NCBI GenBank assembly: GCA_039932715.1 | Contig: JBDTPN010000005.1 | Location: 62,001-126,000, forward strand | DNA length: 64,000 nucleotides | Direction: 5' to 3' | Source: ZC4RG30 sp039932715 | Lineage (GTDB): Bacteria; Pseudomonadota; Gammaproteobacteria; Steroidobacterales; Steroidobacteraceae | Part shown: one piece after another, positions 8,083 to 17,078 of the stretch | How positions within the stretch are numbered: the stretch's first letter is position 1 | Layout: each line of letters starts with the position of its first letter | Notes under the pieces: generated by a model | Seen by the model: the letters and a program-made list of their open reading frames with translations, nothing else | What the model was told of the DNA's origin: nothing | Database searches by the model: none | Position numbers and translations under genes: made by a program

Positions 8083-11000
8083 CTAATTTACGAATCGCCT
8101 CGCATTGCGGAACAGGCGCATCCAGCCGCTGAATTCCCCGGCTTGCGGCGGATGCCAGGAATTCTGCGCCACCCGCCACGAACGTTCCGGGTGCGGCATG
8201 GTCAGCAGCACGCGTCCATCGACGCTGGTGATGGCGGCGATACCTTGCGGTGAACCGTTGGGATTGGCGGGATAGGTCGCAGCCACGCGCGCCTGGTTGT
8301 CCACATACCGGAATGCGACCTGACCCAGCCCCATGAGTTCCGTTGCACCCGCGTCCGTCGCGAATTCAGCGCGACCTTCGCCATGGGCGATGGCAATCGG
8401 CAGGCGGGAGCCGGCCATACCGTCCAGCAATGCAGCAGCAGATGGCAGGATTTCCACCAGGCTGAAGCGGCCCTCGAACTGCTCGACGCGATTGCGTATG
8501 AACCGTGGCCAGTGCTGTGCACCGGGCACCAGGGACTTGAGCGCCGCCAGCATCTGGCATCCATTGCACACACCCAGCGTGAATGTTTCCGGCCGCGCAA
8601 AGTACTGCGCGAATTCATCGCGTGTGGCGGCGTGAAACAGTATGGATTTGGCCCAGCCCTCGCCCGCGCCCAGCACGTCTCCATAGGAGAATCCGCCGCA
8701 CGCTACAAGTCCGCGAAATTCCGTGAGCCCGCGCCGACCCGAGAGAATGTCGGACATGTGTATGTCGTGGGGTTCGAAGCCCGCACGATCCAGCACCGCG
8801 GCCATCTCCACCTGGCTGTTGACGCCCTGCTCGCGCAACACTGCGACGCGCGGGCGTGCGCCGGTATTCACATAGGGTGCGGTGATGTCCTGCTGCGCGT
8901 CGTAGGTCAGATGCACCGACAGCCCCGGATCCTTTTCGTCCAGCTGCGCGGCAAACTCTTCAAGCGCGCTGCCGGGGTCATCACGCAGCAGGCGCATGCG
9001 ATGCGAAGTCTCGCTCCAGGCACGGCGCAGTTGCGGCCAATGGGCTATGAAAGTCTCCTTGCCGCAGGTAATTTTCAACTGCATGACCGGCGTGGGCGTC
9101 CCTATGTCATGCAGGCAGTCGCCCAGCCCATGGGCCGCGAACACAGCCAGAACCTCTGGCACATCGTCGATACGGACCTGCAGCACTGCTCCAAGTTCCT
9201 CAGCGAAAAGCCGGTGTGTCAGGTCGGCGCCGACCGGCAATTGCGCCTCGATGCCGCAATGGCCTGCAAAGGCCATCTCGGTCAGGGTCGCCAGCAATCC
9301 GCCGTCGGAGATGTCGTGATACGCCAGCAGATAATCGTCCGCCCGCACCGCGCGCAGGGACTGGGCAAAACCCATGAGAAGTTCTGGCGCGTCGAGATCG
9401 GGCGGTTCATTGCCAAGCTGCCCATAAACCTGCGCCAGGATGGAACTACCCAGCCGACACTTGCCACGGCCCAGATCCACCCACAGCAGGCGCGTGGCGC
9501 CCGCCGCCAGCTGCGGCGTCAGCGTGCGTCGCACATCATCCACGGGGGCAAATGCCGACACGATCAATGACACTGGCGCGACCACGGACTTCTGCATGGC
9601 GCCGTCGCGCCACTGCGTCTTCATCGACAGCGAATCCTTGCCCACTGGAATGGCGATGCCCAACGCGGGACACAGCTCCATGCCCACAGCCTTTACCGCC
9701 GCGTACAGCGCAGCGTCCTCTCCAGGTTCGCCGCAGGCTGCCATCCAGTTGGCCGACAGCTTGACGTCCCCGAGCCTTGCGATATCCGCAGCCAGGATAT
9801 TGGTGATGGACTCGGCCACTGCCATGCGCGCTGCGGCCGCGGAATCCAGCAATGCCAGCGGCGTGCGCTCGCCCATGGCCATGGCCTCGCCGCAGTACCC
9901 GCTGAAATCGCTCAGTGTGACTGCAACGTCGGCCACCGGCACCTGCCAGGGCCCGACCATCTGGTCGCGACTGATCTGCCCGCCTACGGTTCGATCGCCA
10001 ATGCTGATCAGAAAGGTCTTGTCGGCAACTGTGGGATGGCCCAGCACGCGCAGCGCAGCCTCGTTGATATCGATGGATTGCAATGCCAGTGCCTGCAGTG
10101 TTGGCTGCACCGTGCGCACATCGCGCAGCATTTTGGGCGGTTTGCCCAGCAGCACGTCGATGGGCAGATCCACGGGCTGGTTGCCGAAATGCCGGTCACT
10201 GACCTGCAGCAATCCGTCACCTGTCAACTTGCCCACCACAGCGAAGGGACAGCGCTCACGTCGCGCAATCGCCTCGAACGCGGCCAACCCACGCTCGGAG
10301 ACCACCAGCACATAGCGCTCCTGCGCCTCGTTGCACCAGATCTCCATGGGCGAAAGGCCCGGCTCTGCATTGTGTATGGCGCGCAGCTCGACCCGCGCTC
10401 CACGCGCACTGTGTGCCACGGCTTCCGGAATGGCATTGGACAGCCCGCCCGCGCCCACGTCGTGGACGAGATGAACAGGATTGTCGTCCCCCAGCGCCCA
10501 GCAACGATCAATGACTTCCTGCGCGCGCCGCTCGATTTCCGGGTTGCCGCGTTGCACCGAGGCAAAGTCGAGATCCGACGAAGACTGGCCGCTGCCCACG
10601 GACGAAGCCGCACCGCCTCCAAGCCCGATGAGCATGGCCGGACCACCCAGCACCACCAGGTGCGCGCCTGGCGGACAGTCGTCCTTCTCCACGTGGTCGC
10701 GTCGAATATTGCCCAGCCCACCCGCGATCATTATTGGCTTGTGGTAACCGCGCGCCCGGCCGCCACCGCCCTGCTCAACGTGTTCGAAACTGCGGAAATA
10801 CCCGGCAATGCAGGGCCGGCCGAATTCATTGTTGAACGCGGCGGCCCCCAGCGGACCTTCGATCATGATGTCCAGTGCACTGACGATGCGATCAGGCTTG
10901 CCCAGGGTTTGTTCCCAGGGGCGTGGCAGGTCCGGAATCCGCAGGTGTGACACCGAGTAACCCACCAGCCCGGCTTTTGGCTTGGCTCCCTTGCCCGTGG

Positions 11001-11955
11001 CCCCTTCATCGCGGATTTCACCGCCCGAACCCGTCGCAGCACCGGGAAACGGCGAGATGGCAGTGGGATGGTTGTGCGTTTCGACCTTCATCAATATGTC
11101 GATGGGTTCGCGGTGACCGCCGTAGATGCCAGATGCAGGATCGGGGAAATATCGCGTGCCAACGTGGCCTTCCATTACAGCGGCGTTGTCCCGGTAGGCA
11201 GACAGCACACCTTGCGGTGCCAGTGCATGGGTATTGCGGATCATCGCGAACAGCGAGTGGTCCTGTGCCTTGCCATCGATGACAAAACTGGCATTGAAGA
11301 TCTTGTGCCGGCAATGCTCGGAGTTGGCCTGCGCGAACATCATCAATTCAACATCAGTTGGATCACGCCCCAGCCGCGTAAAATTCTCTGCCAGGTATTG
11401 GATTTCATCGGCGCTCAGCGCCAGCCCCAGCGATGTGTTGGCAGCCTCGATGCCGGCGGCTGCGCGTGGCACCGTGGCCAGGGGTTGCGGCTGGGCGTGG
11501 GCAAACAGTTGCGGGAACCCGGATGCAGCGAGCAGCACCGCTTCGGTCATGCGGTCATGCAACGCCGTGGCCAGGGACAGCAATTGCGCCACCGACAGCG
11601 ACGCGGTGGCGCTCACCCAAAACGCAATGCCCCGTTCCACCCGTCGCACCTGGTGCAGTGAACACACATGCAGGATATCGGTGGCCTTGCTCGACCAGGG
11701 GGAGGTGGTGCCGGGTCGCGGCGCCACCATGATCAGCTGCCCCTGCGGCTGCACAGTGTCGTAGCGCGGACCGTAGGTCAGCAGCACGCCGAGGCGCTGC
11801 TCCTCGTCGGCCGAGAGAGGCGATGCGCAATCCACCAGGTGAACATGGCGACTTGCCAGCCCGTGCACCGTCGGTTCGATGACCTGCACCTGGCGCAGCA
11901 GTTTGGCGAGACGGAAGTCCGAGTGGGCCGGGCCGCCGGGCAGCTGGAGGATCAC
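8083..11955 (-). CDS. purL: Phosphoribosylformylglycinamidine synthase
   Basis: Large fused PurL of 1290 residues; converts FGAR, glutamine and ATP to FGAM in purine synthesis. I choose the GTG at 11955 (VILQLPGGPAHSDFRLAKLL) since it aligns with the family N-terminus and lies one base after the DUF1820 stop; an upstream ATG at 12030 would overlap that gene by 74 bases. Recognisable parts are the ATP/substrate loop GSGGEIRDEGATGKG, the linker METHNHPTAISP, and a C-terminal class I glutaminase with the nucleophile elbow LGVCNGCQML and HPERSWR. Length matches the approximately 1295-residue enterobacterial enzyme. Confidence 0.97.
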   Translation of the reverse strand: MILQLPGGPAHSDFRLAKLLRQVQVIEPTVHGLASRHVHLVDCASPLSADEEQRLGVLLTYGPRYDTVQPQGQLIMVAPRPGTTSPWSSKATDILHVCSLHQVRRVERGIAFWVSATASLSVAQLLSLATALHDRMTEAVLLAASGFPQLFAHAQPQPLATVPRAAAGIEAANTSLGLALSADEIQYLAENFTRLGRDPTDVELMMFAQANSEHCRHKIFNASFVIDGKAQDHSLFAMIRNTHALAPQGVLSAYRDNAAVMEGHVGTRYFPDPASGIYGGHREPIDILMKVETHNHPTAISPFPGAATGSGGEIRDEGATGKGAKPKAGLVGYSVSHLRIPDLPRPWEQTLGKPDRIVSALDIMIEGPLGAAAFNNEFGRPCIAGYFRSFEHVEQGGGGRARGYHKPIMIAGGLGNIRRDHVEKDDCPPGAHLVVLGGPAMLIGLGGGAASSVGSGQSSSDLDFASVQRGNPEIERRAQEVIDRCWALGDDNPVHLVHDVGAGGLSNAIPEAVAHSARGARVELRAIHNAEPGLSPMEIWCNEAQERYVLVVSERGLAAFEAIARRERCPFAVVGKLTGDGLLQVSDRHFGNQPVDLPIDVLLGKPPKMLRDVRTVQPTLQALALQSIDINEAALRVLGHPTVADKTFLISIGDRTVGGQISRDQMVGPWQVPVADVAVTLSDFSGYCGEAMAMGERTPLALLDSAAAARMAVAESITNILAADIARLGDVKLSANWMAACGEPGEDAALYAAVKAVGMELCPALGIAIPVGKDSLSMKTQWRDGAMQKSVVAPVSLIVSAFAPVDDVRRTLTPQLAAGATRLLWVDLGRGKCRLGSSILAQVYGQLGNEPPDLDAPELLMGFAQSLRAVRADDYLLAYHDISDGGLLATLTEMAFAGHCGIEAQLPVGADLTHRLFAEELGAVLQVRIDDVPEVLAVFAAHGLGDCLHDIGTPTPVMQLKITCGKETFIAHWPQLRRAWSETSHRMRLLRDDPGSALEEFAAQLDEKDPGLSVHLTYDAQQDITAPYVNTGARPRVAVLREQGVNSQVEMAAVLDRAGFEPHDIHMSDILSGRRGLTEFRGLVACGGFSYGDVLGAGEGWAKSILFHAATRDEFAQYFARPETFTLGVCNGCQMLAALKSLVPGAQHWPRFIRNRVEQFEGRFSLVEILPSAAALLDGMAGSRLPIAIAHGEGRAEFATDAGATELMGLGQVAFRYVDNQARVAATYPANPNGSPQGIAAITSVDGRVLLTMPHPERSWRVAQNSWHPPQAGEFSGWMRLFRNARRFVN

Positions 11956-11956
11956 G

Positions 11957-12298
11957 TCAGGACTTTCGCCCCGGATCACTGGGCGATGGCGAATACAGCG
12001 GGGTCGGGAACGGCGTGACGTTGCCTTCAAACTGCGTGATCTTGCTCGAACCGCGCTTGCTGACCTCGTCTATGCGCAGCACCGAATGCATGGGCAGGTA
12101 ACTGCGCTTGACGCCCTCGAACTCCGATTTGATCCGTTCTTCGGCGGGATCCAGCAGCACCCCTGCCCGCTCGCCAAAGACCAGGTCCTCGATCTCGACG
12201 AAACCGAGAATCCCGCCGTGACTGACCTTGCGGGCGTATACCTCGTAAACCTTGCCCTGGTTCACGAACAGGACCTTGAAAATGTGACTGGACGCCAT
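11957..12298 (-). CDS. DUF1820 family protein
   Basis: 113-residue cytosolic protein of a small gammaproteobacterial family. It starts MASSHIFKVLFVNQGKVYEVYAR and contains KVSHGGILGFVEIEDLVFGE, which are family hallmarks. Function is unknown. It is first in an operon with purL, the two genes being one base apart, so purL translation should be coupled to it. A TATAAT box lies about 40 bases upstream. Confidence 0.88.
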   Translation of the reverse strand: MASSHIFKVLFVNQGKVYEVYARKVSHGGILGFVEIEDLVFGERAGVLLDPAEERIKSEFEGVKRSYLPMHSVLRIDEVSKRGSSKITQFEGNVTPFPTPLYSPSPSDPGRKS

Positions 12299-12336
12299 GT
12301 TGACCCGGGTGCGCGACGCAAAAGAGGCCGCGTCCC

Positions 12337-12342
12337 ATTATA
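12337..12342 (-). promoter_or_regulatory. Probable -10 box for DUF1820-purL
   Basis: A perfect TATAAT on the minus strand lies 39 bases before the DUF1820 ATG, in the 73-base gap shared with the divergent FHA gene. No good -35 hexamer is seen at 17 bases. Confidence 0.4.
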
Positions 12343-12371
12343 GTTCAGTATCGGCAAGGAAGGCTTCGAGC

Positions 12372-13574
12372 ATGGCATTGCGTCTGGATATCGTCAGCGA
12401 TCAACGCCAGCGACTGGGCGGACGGGGCGGCATTGTCTTCGGGGTGGCGGGAGGCAGTATTGGCCGTGCCGCGGACAATGACTGGGTGCTGCCCGACCCC
12501 CAGCGCTACCTGTCCGGCCACCATGCGCGCATCCACTTCCGGCAAGGCGCCTTCTATCTCGAAGACACCAGCTCCAACGGCGTATTCGTCAACGACTCCA
12601 CTTCTGCCCAGGGCAGGCGCGGGCTGTACGCCCTGCGCAATGGGGATACGCTGCGCATGGGCGAATACCAGGTGCGCGTCAGCATCGACGTTGACGAAGC
12701 CGTGCGCATGCCCGGCACGGGAACGCTTTCCCTGGTCGCAGAGACAGTGTCGCCGCTGGAAAGCTCGAACCTGGGTGAGGATGACCTGGGTGCTTCACTC
12801 AATATCGAAGCCCTGATACTCGCACCGGCCACTGCGGCAGCCGCCAAGCTGCCGCCACTGACCTACGACGGATCGGCACGCCTGGGCAGTGGCCCGGAGA
12901 TGTCAGCGCAGGAACGCCTCAACCGCCTGCGTGCCGCGGCGCGCGCGCGCCTCGAGGGCGGCGCCACACCCCTGGCCGATGTGCGCACCACCCTGCAGGC
13001 CTTCTGTCGCGGTGCCGGCATTGACCCTGCCAAGCTGCCAATGGAGAGCGAGGCCCAGAGCCTGCATCTGGCCGGCAGGCTATTTCGGGAAATGCTGCTA
13101 GGCCTCAAGGAGATACTGCGCGCGCAGCAGGCATTTGCTGATCGCTACCGCATCGAAAGCGACAAACCCGAGGGAGTCTCACCGCTGGACCAGGCCACCG
13201 ATGATTACCTCATCGGCCTGTTCGCAGCTCATGAGAAACGAGAATTCGACCCGGTGATGCGGCTGCGCGGATTCCTGGATCATGCCGGCGAACATGCCGG
13301 CGCGCTGGACCCGGCGCTGCGCGCGGCATTGGTCCAGTTCATGGCGCACTTGTCTCCAGCAGGCATCGAGGCGCGCGTGGCGGACCACGCCGGCAGCTTG
13401 TCGCCCGGCGGCGGGCCTGCTGCCAACTGGGAGCGCTACAGGGAAGTCTACGGATCGCTACTGCAGTCCACGGGCCAGGAATTACCACACCTGTTCACCG
13501 AGGCTTTTGCGCAAGCCTTTGCGCAACACGTCGAGGCAGATGCAGGCGAGGCTTTCAAGCCACTGCAGGAATAG
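12372..13574 (+). CDS. FHA domain protein with type VI secretion TagH-like C-terminus
   Basis: 400 residues from MALRLDIVSDQ; upstream in-frame codons lack family similarity. The N-terminal FHA domain (about 5-95) keeps phosphothreonine-binding residues: GRAADNDWVLPD, YLSGHHARIHF and SSNGVFVN. A low-complexity linker (about 110-185) follows. The C-terminal 200 residues (LFREMLLGLKEILRAQQ onward, then FDPVMRLRGFLDHAGEH and LPHLFTEAFAQAF) resemble the C-terminal domain of TagH/ImpI proteins of type VI secretion. No other secretion gene is in the window, so it is an orphan here. It should bind a phosphorylated partner made by a Ser/Thr kinase elsewhere. Its 3' end overlaps the remnant ATPase on the other strand by 20 bases. 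Confidence 0.8.
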   Translation: MALRLDIVSDQRQRLGGRGGIVFGVAGGSIGRAADNDWVLPDPQRYLSGHHARIHFRQGAFYLEDTSSNGVFVNDSTSAQGRRGLYALRNGDTLRMGEYQVRVSIDVDEAVRMPGTGTLSLVAETVSPLESSNLGEDDLGASLNIEALILAPATAAAAKLPPLTYDGSARLGSGPEMSAQERLNRLRAAARARLEGGATPLADVRTTLQAFCRGAGIDPAKLPMESEAQSLHLAGRLFREMLLGLKEILRAQQAFADRYRIESDKPEGVSPLDQATDDYLIGLFAAHEKREFDPVMRLRGFLDHAGEHAGALDPALRAALVQFMAHLSPAGIEARVADHAGSLSPGGGPAANWERYREVYGSLLQSTGQELPHLFTEAFAQAFAQHVEADAGEAFKPLQE

Positions 13575-13743
13575 GCTCTCGCCGTGCGGGCTGGTCGCAA
13601 TGCGTCAGCGGCAGGTCGTAGGTAATACTGGCGCCATAGGCTTCCGGCGACTGCGGATCATTTCGCAACTTGTCGAAAGTCAACAGGCGCGTACCCAACT
13701 CGAAGCTCTCACCGATGTCATGCGAGATCATGAAGATGGTCAT
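13555..13743 (-). pseudogene. 3' remnant of urea-carboxylase-associated ABC transporter ATPase
   Basis: Only the last 63 codons remain. TIFMISHDIGESFELGTRL followed by LTFDKLRNDPQSPEAYGA and SITYDLPL is the distinctive C-terminus of the ABC ATP-binding subunit found next to urea carboxylase genes. The H-loop (SHD) is kept; Walker A, signature and Walker B motifs are gone. The reading frame continues upstream to 13797 with unrelated residues. The cut end faces the 5'-truncated allophanate hydrolase 80 bases away, so both look like survivors of one deletion. Confidence 0.75.
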
Positions 13744-13822
13744 TGCTGCGGACCAGGACTTGCTGGATCCGTGGTCGCGGCCGCCTGCGCTGGCCACTGG
13801 CCGCGGATGGTCGCAGCGCGCG

Positions 13823-14401
13823 ACCGATCTGGGCTACTACACCAACTTCGTGAACCTGATGGATCTTGTGGCGGTGGCTGTTCCTTGCGGATTCACTGTG
13901 CGCGGCCTGCCCTTTGGCGTGTCACTGATTGCCCCGGCGTGGACTGACGATGAGCTCTTGCGATTGGCCGCGCGCATGCAGGGCACGGCTGTACCAGCCC
14001 CCGCTGCCACCAATGGATTTGTGGAGGTCGCCGTCTGTGGTGCGCACATGAGTGGATTGCCACTCAATGGGCAACTGACCTCGCGCGGTGCCTGGCTGAT
14101 CCGCACATCACGAACCACCGCCGAATACCGGCTGTACGCAATTTCCGGCGGCCCGCCCTTTCGTCCCGGCCTTGTGCGGGTCGGAAACCAGGGTTCCGCC
14201 ATCGAGGTGGAAATCTGGCGAATGCCGGTCGAACACTTTGGCGGCTTTGTCGCGGGAATTCCCTCGCCACTGAGTATCGGTCGCCTGCGCATCTCGGACG
14301 GCACCGAGGTGTCGGGGTTTGTCTGTGAGCCGCACGCACTGGCACAGGCGGCCGACATTACCCGTTTCGGTGGCTGGCGTCGGTATCTGGCAAGGGGATG
14401 A
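13823..14401 (+). pseudogene. 3' remnant of allophanate hydrolase (AtzF/DUR1-like)
   Basis: Homology begins at about 13823 with LGYYTNFVNLMDLVAVAVP, the end of the amidase domain, and runs through the complete C-terminal domain (VAVCGAHMSGLPLNGQL, GGPPFRPGLVRV, GFVCEPHA, DITRFGGWRRYLA). The Ser-Ser-Lys catalytic triad of the amidase half is missing. The frame stays open and could be translated from a start such as 13670, giving a protein with only the C-terminal domain, which in AtzF acts on the carboxylated intermediate. Function is doubtful. Its tail overlaps the pirin gene by 44 bases on the opposite strand. Confidence 0.8.
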
Positions 14402-15245
14402 ATTCGTCGTGGTCCGCGTCCGGTAGTTTCATTCTGCCGGCGCGCCAGTCGGCTTTGGCCTGCTCGATTCGCTCGCGAGACGAAGACACGAAATTCCATT
14501 CGAGGTAGCGAGGCCCTATGGGCTCGCCACCCAGCAACATCAACGTCGCTGCGGTGGTCGCCTTAACTATCGCTGCCTGCCCGGGCTTGAATATCAGCAT
14601 CTGTCCGACGTGGAATCTCGCATTGTCTGCCTCGACTTCCCCGCTGGCCACATACGCGGCCCGCTCGGAATATTGATCCGGCAATTGCAGCGTCGCGCCG
14701 GCCGCAAGCCGCACATGCACATAGAACTGCGGCGAATGAACTGTCACCGGACTGCGCAGGCCATGCGATTCGCCGGCGATGACCCGCATCCAGATGTTGC
14801 TGTCGCCCTGTTCGGGCAGTGAGCTGCTGTCGTAGTGCGCAAACGAAGGCGTCACTTCTTCATCTTTAGCGGGTAGCGCCACCCATGACTGGATGCCATG
14901 CAGTGAATCGCCCTGCGCTCGTGCCTTTTCGAAGCGCTCCGAATGCGTGATACCGCTGCCGGCCACCATCCAGTTGACTTCGCCGGGGTGGATGGGCAGC
15001 GTCGAGCCCACGCTGTCGCGGTGCACGATCTCGCCGTCAAAAAGGTAGGTCACCGTCGAAAGGCCGATATGCGGATGCGGACGCACGTCGGCGGACTTTG
15101 AAAGGCCCGCCGCGAGATCCACCGGTCCGAAGTGGTCGAAGAATACGAACGGACCCACCATCCGCTGCGCGGCCGACGGCAGCACCCGGCCCACCTCAAA
15201 GTCGCCGAGGTTCTTACGCCGCTGTTCTATTACCTGCAACAACAT
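14358..15245 (-). CDS. Pirin family protein
   Basis: 295-residue bicupin. The N-terminal cupin carries the pirin metal-site motif RPHPHIGLSTVTYLFDGEI (two His) and the later GEVNWMVAGSGITHSE (His, Glu), so the iron site looks complete. The C-terminal cupin begins near residue 180. Some bacterial pirins have quercetinase activity and others bind regulatory partners; which applies here is unknown. The ATG lies three bases after the stop of the decarboxylase gene, so the two form an operon. Confidence 0.92.
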   Translation of the reverse strand: MLLQVIEQRRKNLGDFEVGRVLPSAAQRMVGPFVFFDHFGPVDLAAGLSKSADVRPHPHIGLSTVTYLFDGEIVHRDSVGSTLPIHPGEVNWMVAGSGITHSERFEKARAQGDSLHGIQSWVALPAKDEEVTPSFAHYDSSSLPEQGDSNIWMRVIAGESHGLRSPVTVHSPQFYVHVRLAAGATLQLPDQYSERAAYVASGEVEADNARFHVGQMLIFKPGQAAIVKATTAATLMLLGGEPIGPRYLEWNFVSSSRERIEQAKADWRAGRMKLPDADHDEFIPLPDTDASHRNG

Positions 15246-15248
15246 GCC

Positions 15249-16625
15249 CTATCTTCCAGTTGCTGCGCGACAGATTGCCGCGATACTTGCGTCAACATCT
15301 TCTGTGGTGGTGGCCCATGATGAAACGCTGATGCGCATGGCCACGCGTCCCTGCCACTGCGTGCCGCTGCACCAGCAGGTGCCATCTTCCTGGATGCGCG
15401 CAATTGCAGCCTGGGTTTGCGCATCGCTGCCGAACGACACCAGCACCTGGTTAAGCACCACGTCGTTGAGAACCTCGAAACCGGCCTTGCGCAAACCTTC
15501 AGCGAATCGTGTGGCATGCATGCAGCACCCTTCCACCAGATCAGCGACGCCGCTGCGCCCCAGCGACTTGAGCGCAGCCCACACTTCCACGCCGCGGGCG
15601 CGACGCGAAAGCTCGGGCGTGAATTTGATGGCTTCCCGTACTGGAGATTCCTGCAGATAGGCTGCGGAGGTGTCCATTGCGCCGCGCAATTCCTGCGGCT
15701 CCCGCACCAGCGCCATGCCGCAGTCATAGGGAACGTTGAGCCATTTGTGCGCATCGGTGGCCCAGGAATCCGCCAGCTCGGCGTTCTTGCCCAATGACGC
15801 GCGCGCGGGCGCGGCACGTGCCCACAGGCCGAAGGCACCATCCACATGAACCCAGCTATCGCGCTGGTGCGCCCATTCGATGATTGGCCCGGCCGGGTCG
15901 AATGCGCCGGAATTCACGTTGCCGTGCTGTATGCAGACAATGGCAGGACCCCCGATCGACGGCAGCGCATCCACGCGCATGCGGCCCTGGGCATCTATGG
16001 GAACCTTGATGACGCGATCCCGCCCCAGTCCCAGCATGGCCAGCGCCTTGAAGATGGTGCTGTGCGCGTCAGCTCCGACAATGACCGGAATTTCCGGCGC
16101 ACCAAACAGGCCGCGGGATTCCACATCCCATCCGAGCTTCTCAAGTATTGAATGTCGCGCCGCAGCCAACGCCGTGAAGTTGGCCATTTGCCCGCCGGTG
16201 ACGAATGCGCCTGCGGATCCGCGTGGCAGGTCCAGAACCTCCAGTATCCAGTCCAGCGCTATCTGTTCAAGCAGAGTTGTGGCTGGAGAGGCCACCATCA
16301 CGCCAGTGTTCTGGTCCCAGGCCGTGGCCAGCCAGCTGGCAGCCACGGTCGATGGCAGCGAACTGCCGATCACGAAGCCGAAAAAGCGGCCCCCCGATGA
16401 AGCAACAGTTGCCGGGGATCCGTAGCGATCCAGCAGACCCAGCACTTCCTGCATCTGCGCAGGGCCCTCAGGCAAGTTACCCCCGAGGTGTGCAACCAGT
16501 TCGGTCAATGCGCCAGGCTGCGGCCCAACGCGTCGCTGCCCGATGCCGGCTCGATAGGCGATGGCCCTGCGCGCGGCATCTATCCACAGCGACTCGAGAT
16601 CCCCGGCTTGTGGTTGTTGAGTCAT
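15249..16625 (-). CDS. PLP-dependent group II decarboxylase
   Basis: 458-residue fold-type I PLP enzyme of the aromatic-amino-acid/glutamate decarboxylase group. Visible active-site residues are the Schiff-base lysine Lys294 in ATDAHKWLNVPYD, Asp262 in VHVDGAFGLW (pyridine nitrogen), and His188 in GADAHST (ring stacking). The segment GSAGAFVTGGQMANFTAL matches the family phosphate loop. Length is normal. Substrate cannot be told from sequence; a tyrosine/DOPA, tryptophan or aspartate-type amine is possible. It is followed at three bases by pirin. Confidence 0.88.
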   Translation of the reverse strand: MTQQPQAGDLESLWIDAARRAIAYRAGIGQRRVGPQPGALTELVAHLGGNLPEGPAQMQEVLGLLDRYGSPATVASSGGRFFGFVIGSSLPSTVAASWLATAWDQNTGVMVASPATTLLEQIALDWILEVLDLPRGSAGAFVTGGQMANFTALAAARHSILEKLGWDVESRGLFGAPEIPVIVGADAHSTIFKALAMLGLGRDRVIKVPIDAQGRMRVDALPSIGGPAIVCIQHGNVNSGAFDPAGPIIEWAHQRDSWVHVDGAFGLWARAAPARASLGKNAELADSWATDAHKWLNVPYDCGMALVREPQELRGAMDTSAAYLQESPVREAIKFTPELSRRARGVEVWAALKSLGRSGVADLVEGCCMHATRFAEGLRKAGFEVLNDVVLNQVLVSFGSDAQTQAAIARIQEDGTCWCSGTQWQGRVAMRISVSSWATTTEDVDASIAAICRAATGR

Positions 16626-16717
16626 GGCGTTTGTCGATCATAGCCCGCGGTCGCATGGGACTGCTGCCCCGCCTTGCGATAGACTCGGGCCTGCATACCC
16701 GGCAAGGTCAATTTCCA

Positions 16718-17071
16718 ATGTCACTCAAAGTTCCGCGACGCGTTTTCATCAGGAATACCTTGCTTGGCGTCGCTGCCATTCCAGCAGCATCCGCAATTGC
16801 GCGCATGGCCCACGCCGATGAAGACTTCCCGCTGCTCAAGGAAGACGAAACGACGGCCAAGGCCATTGCCTATGTAGCGGACGCGAGTAAAGTCGATGCG
16901 ACAGCGTTTCCGCAGTACAAGCCAGGCCAGGACTGCAGCAACTGCAAGCTTTACGCCAGTGACAAGGGCGCGCCCAAAGGGGTGTGCGAACTGGTGCTGG
17001 GGGAATACGTCCTGGCCAAGGCCTGGTGCAAGAGTTGGGAACCCAAGCCAGGAAGTGAGGGGCTGCGGTAA
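16718..17071 (+). CDS. High-potential iron-sulfur protein (HiPIP)
   Basis: 117 residues from MSLKVPRRVF. A twin-arginine-type signal (RRVFIRNTLLGVAAIP, cleavage near AHA-DE) exports the folded protein. Four cysteines bind a 4Fe-4S cluster: the CSNC pair, then GVCELVLGEY and AKAWCKSW, spaced 2, 13 and 13, slightly tighter than typical HiPIPs. The Tyr in CKLYAS and the terminal Trp-rich segment are family features. It is a periplasmic one-electron carrier. It stops seven bases from the convergent Rieske oxygenase gene. Confidence 0.9.
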   Translation: MSLKVPRRVFIRNTLLGVAAIPAASAIARMAHADEDFPLLKEDETTAKAIAYVADASKVDATAFPQYKPGQDCSNCKLYASDKGAPKGVCELVLGEYVLAKAWCKSWEPKPGSEGLR

Positions 17072-17078
17072 GCCTGAA

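Noticed and set aside
8383..9570. Plus-strand frame of 395 codons opposite purL
   Set aside because: It lies entirely within the glutaminase and synthase parts of purL and shows no family features.
11956..12030. Upstream ATG for purL at 12030
   Set aside because: It would overlap the DUF1820 gene by 74 bases and add 25 non-conserved residues; the GTG at 11955 fits the family and the one-base spacing.
16205..16717. Upstream extension of the HiPIP frame
   Set aside because: The added 171 residues are antisense to the PLP decarboxylase, and the twin-arginine signal begins exactly at 16718.
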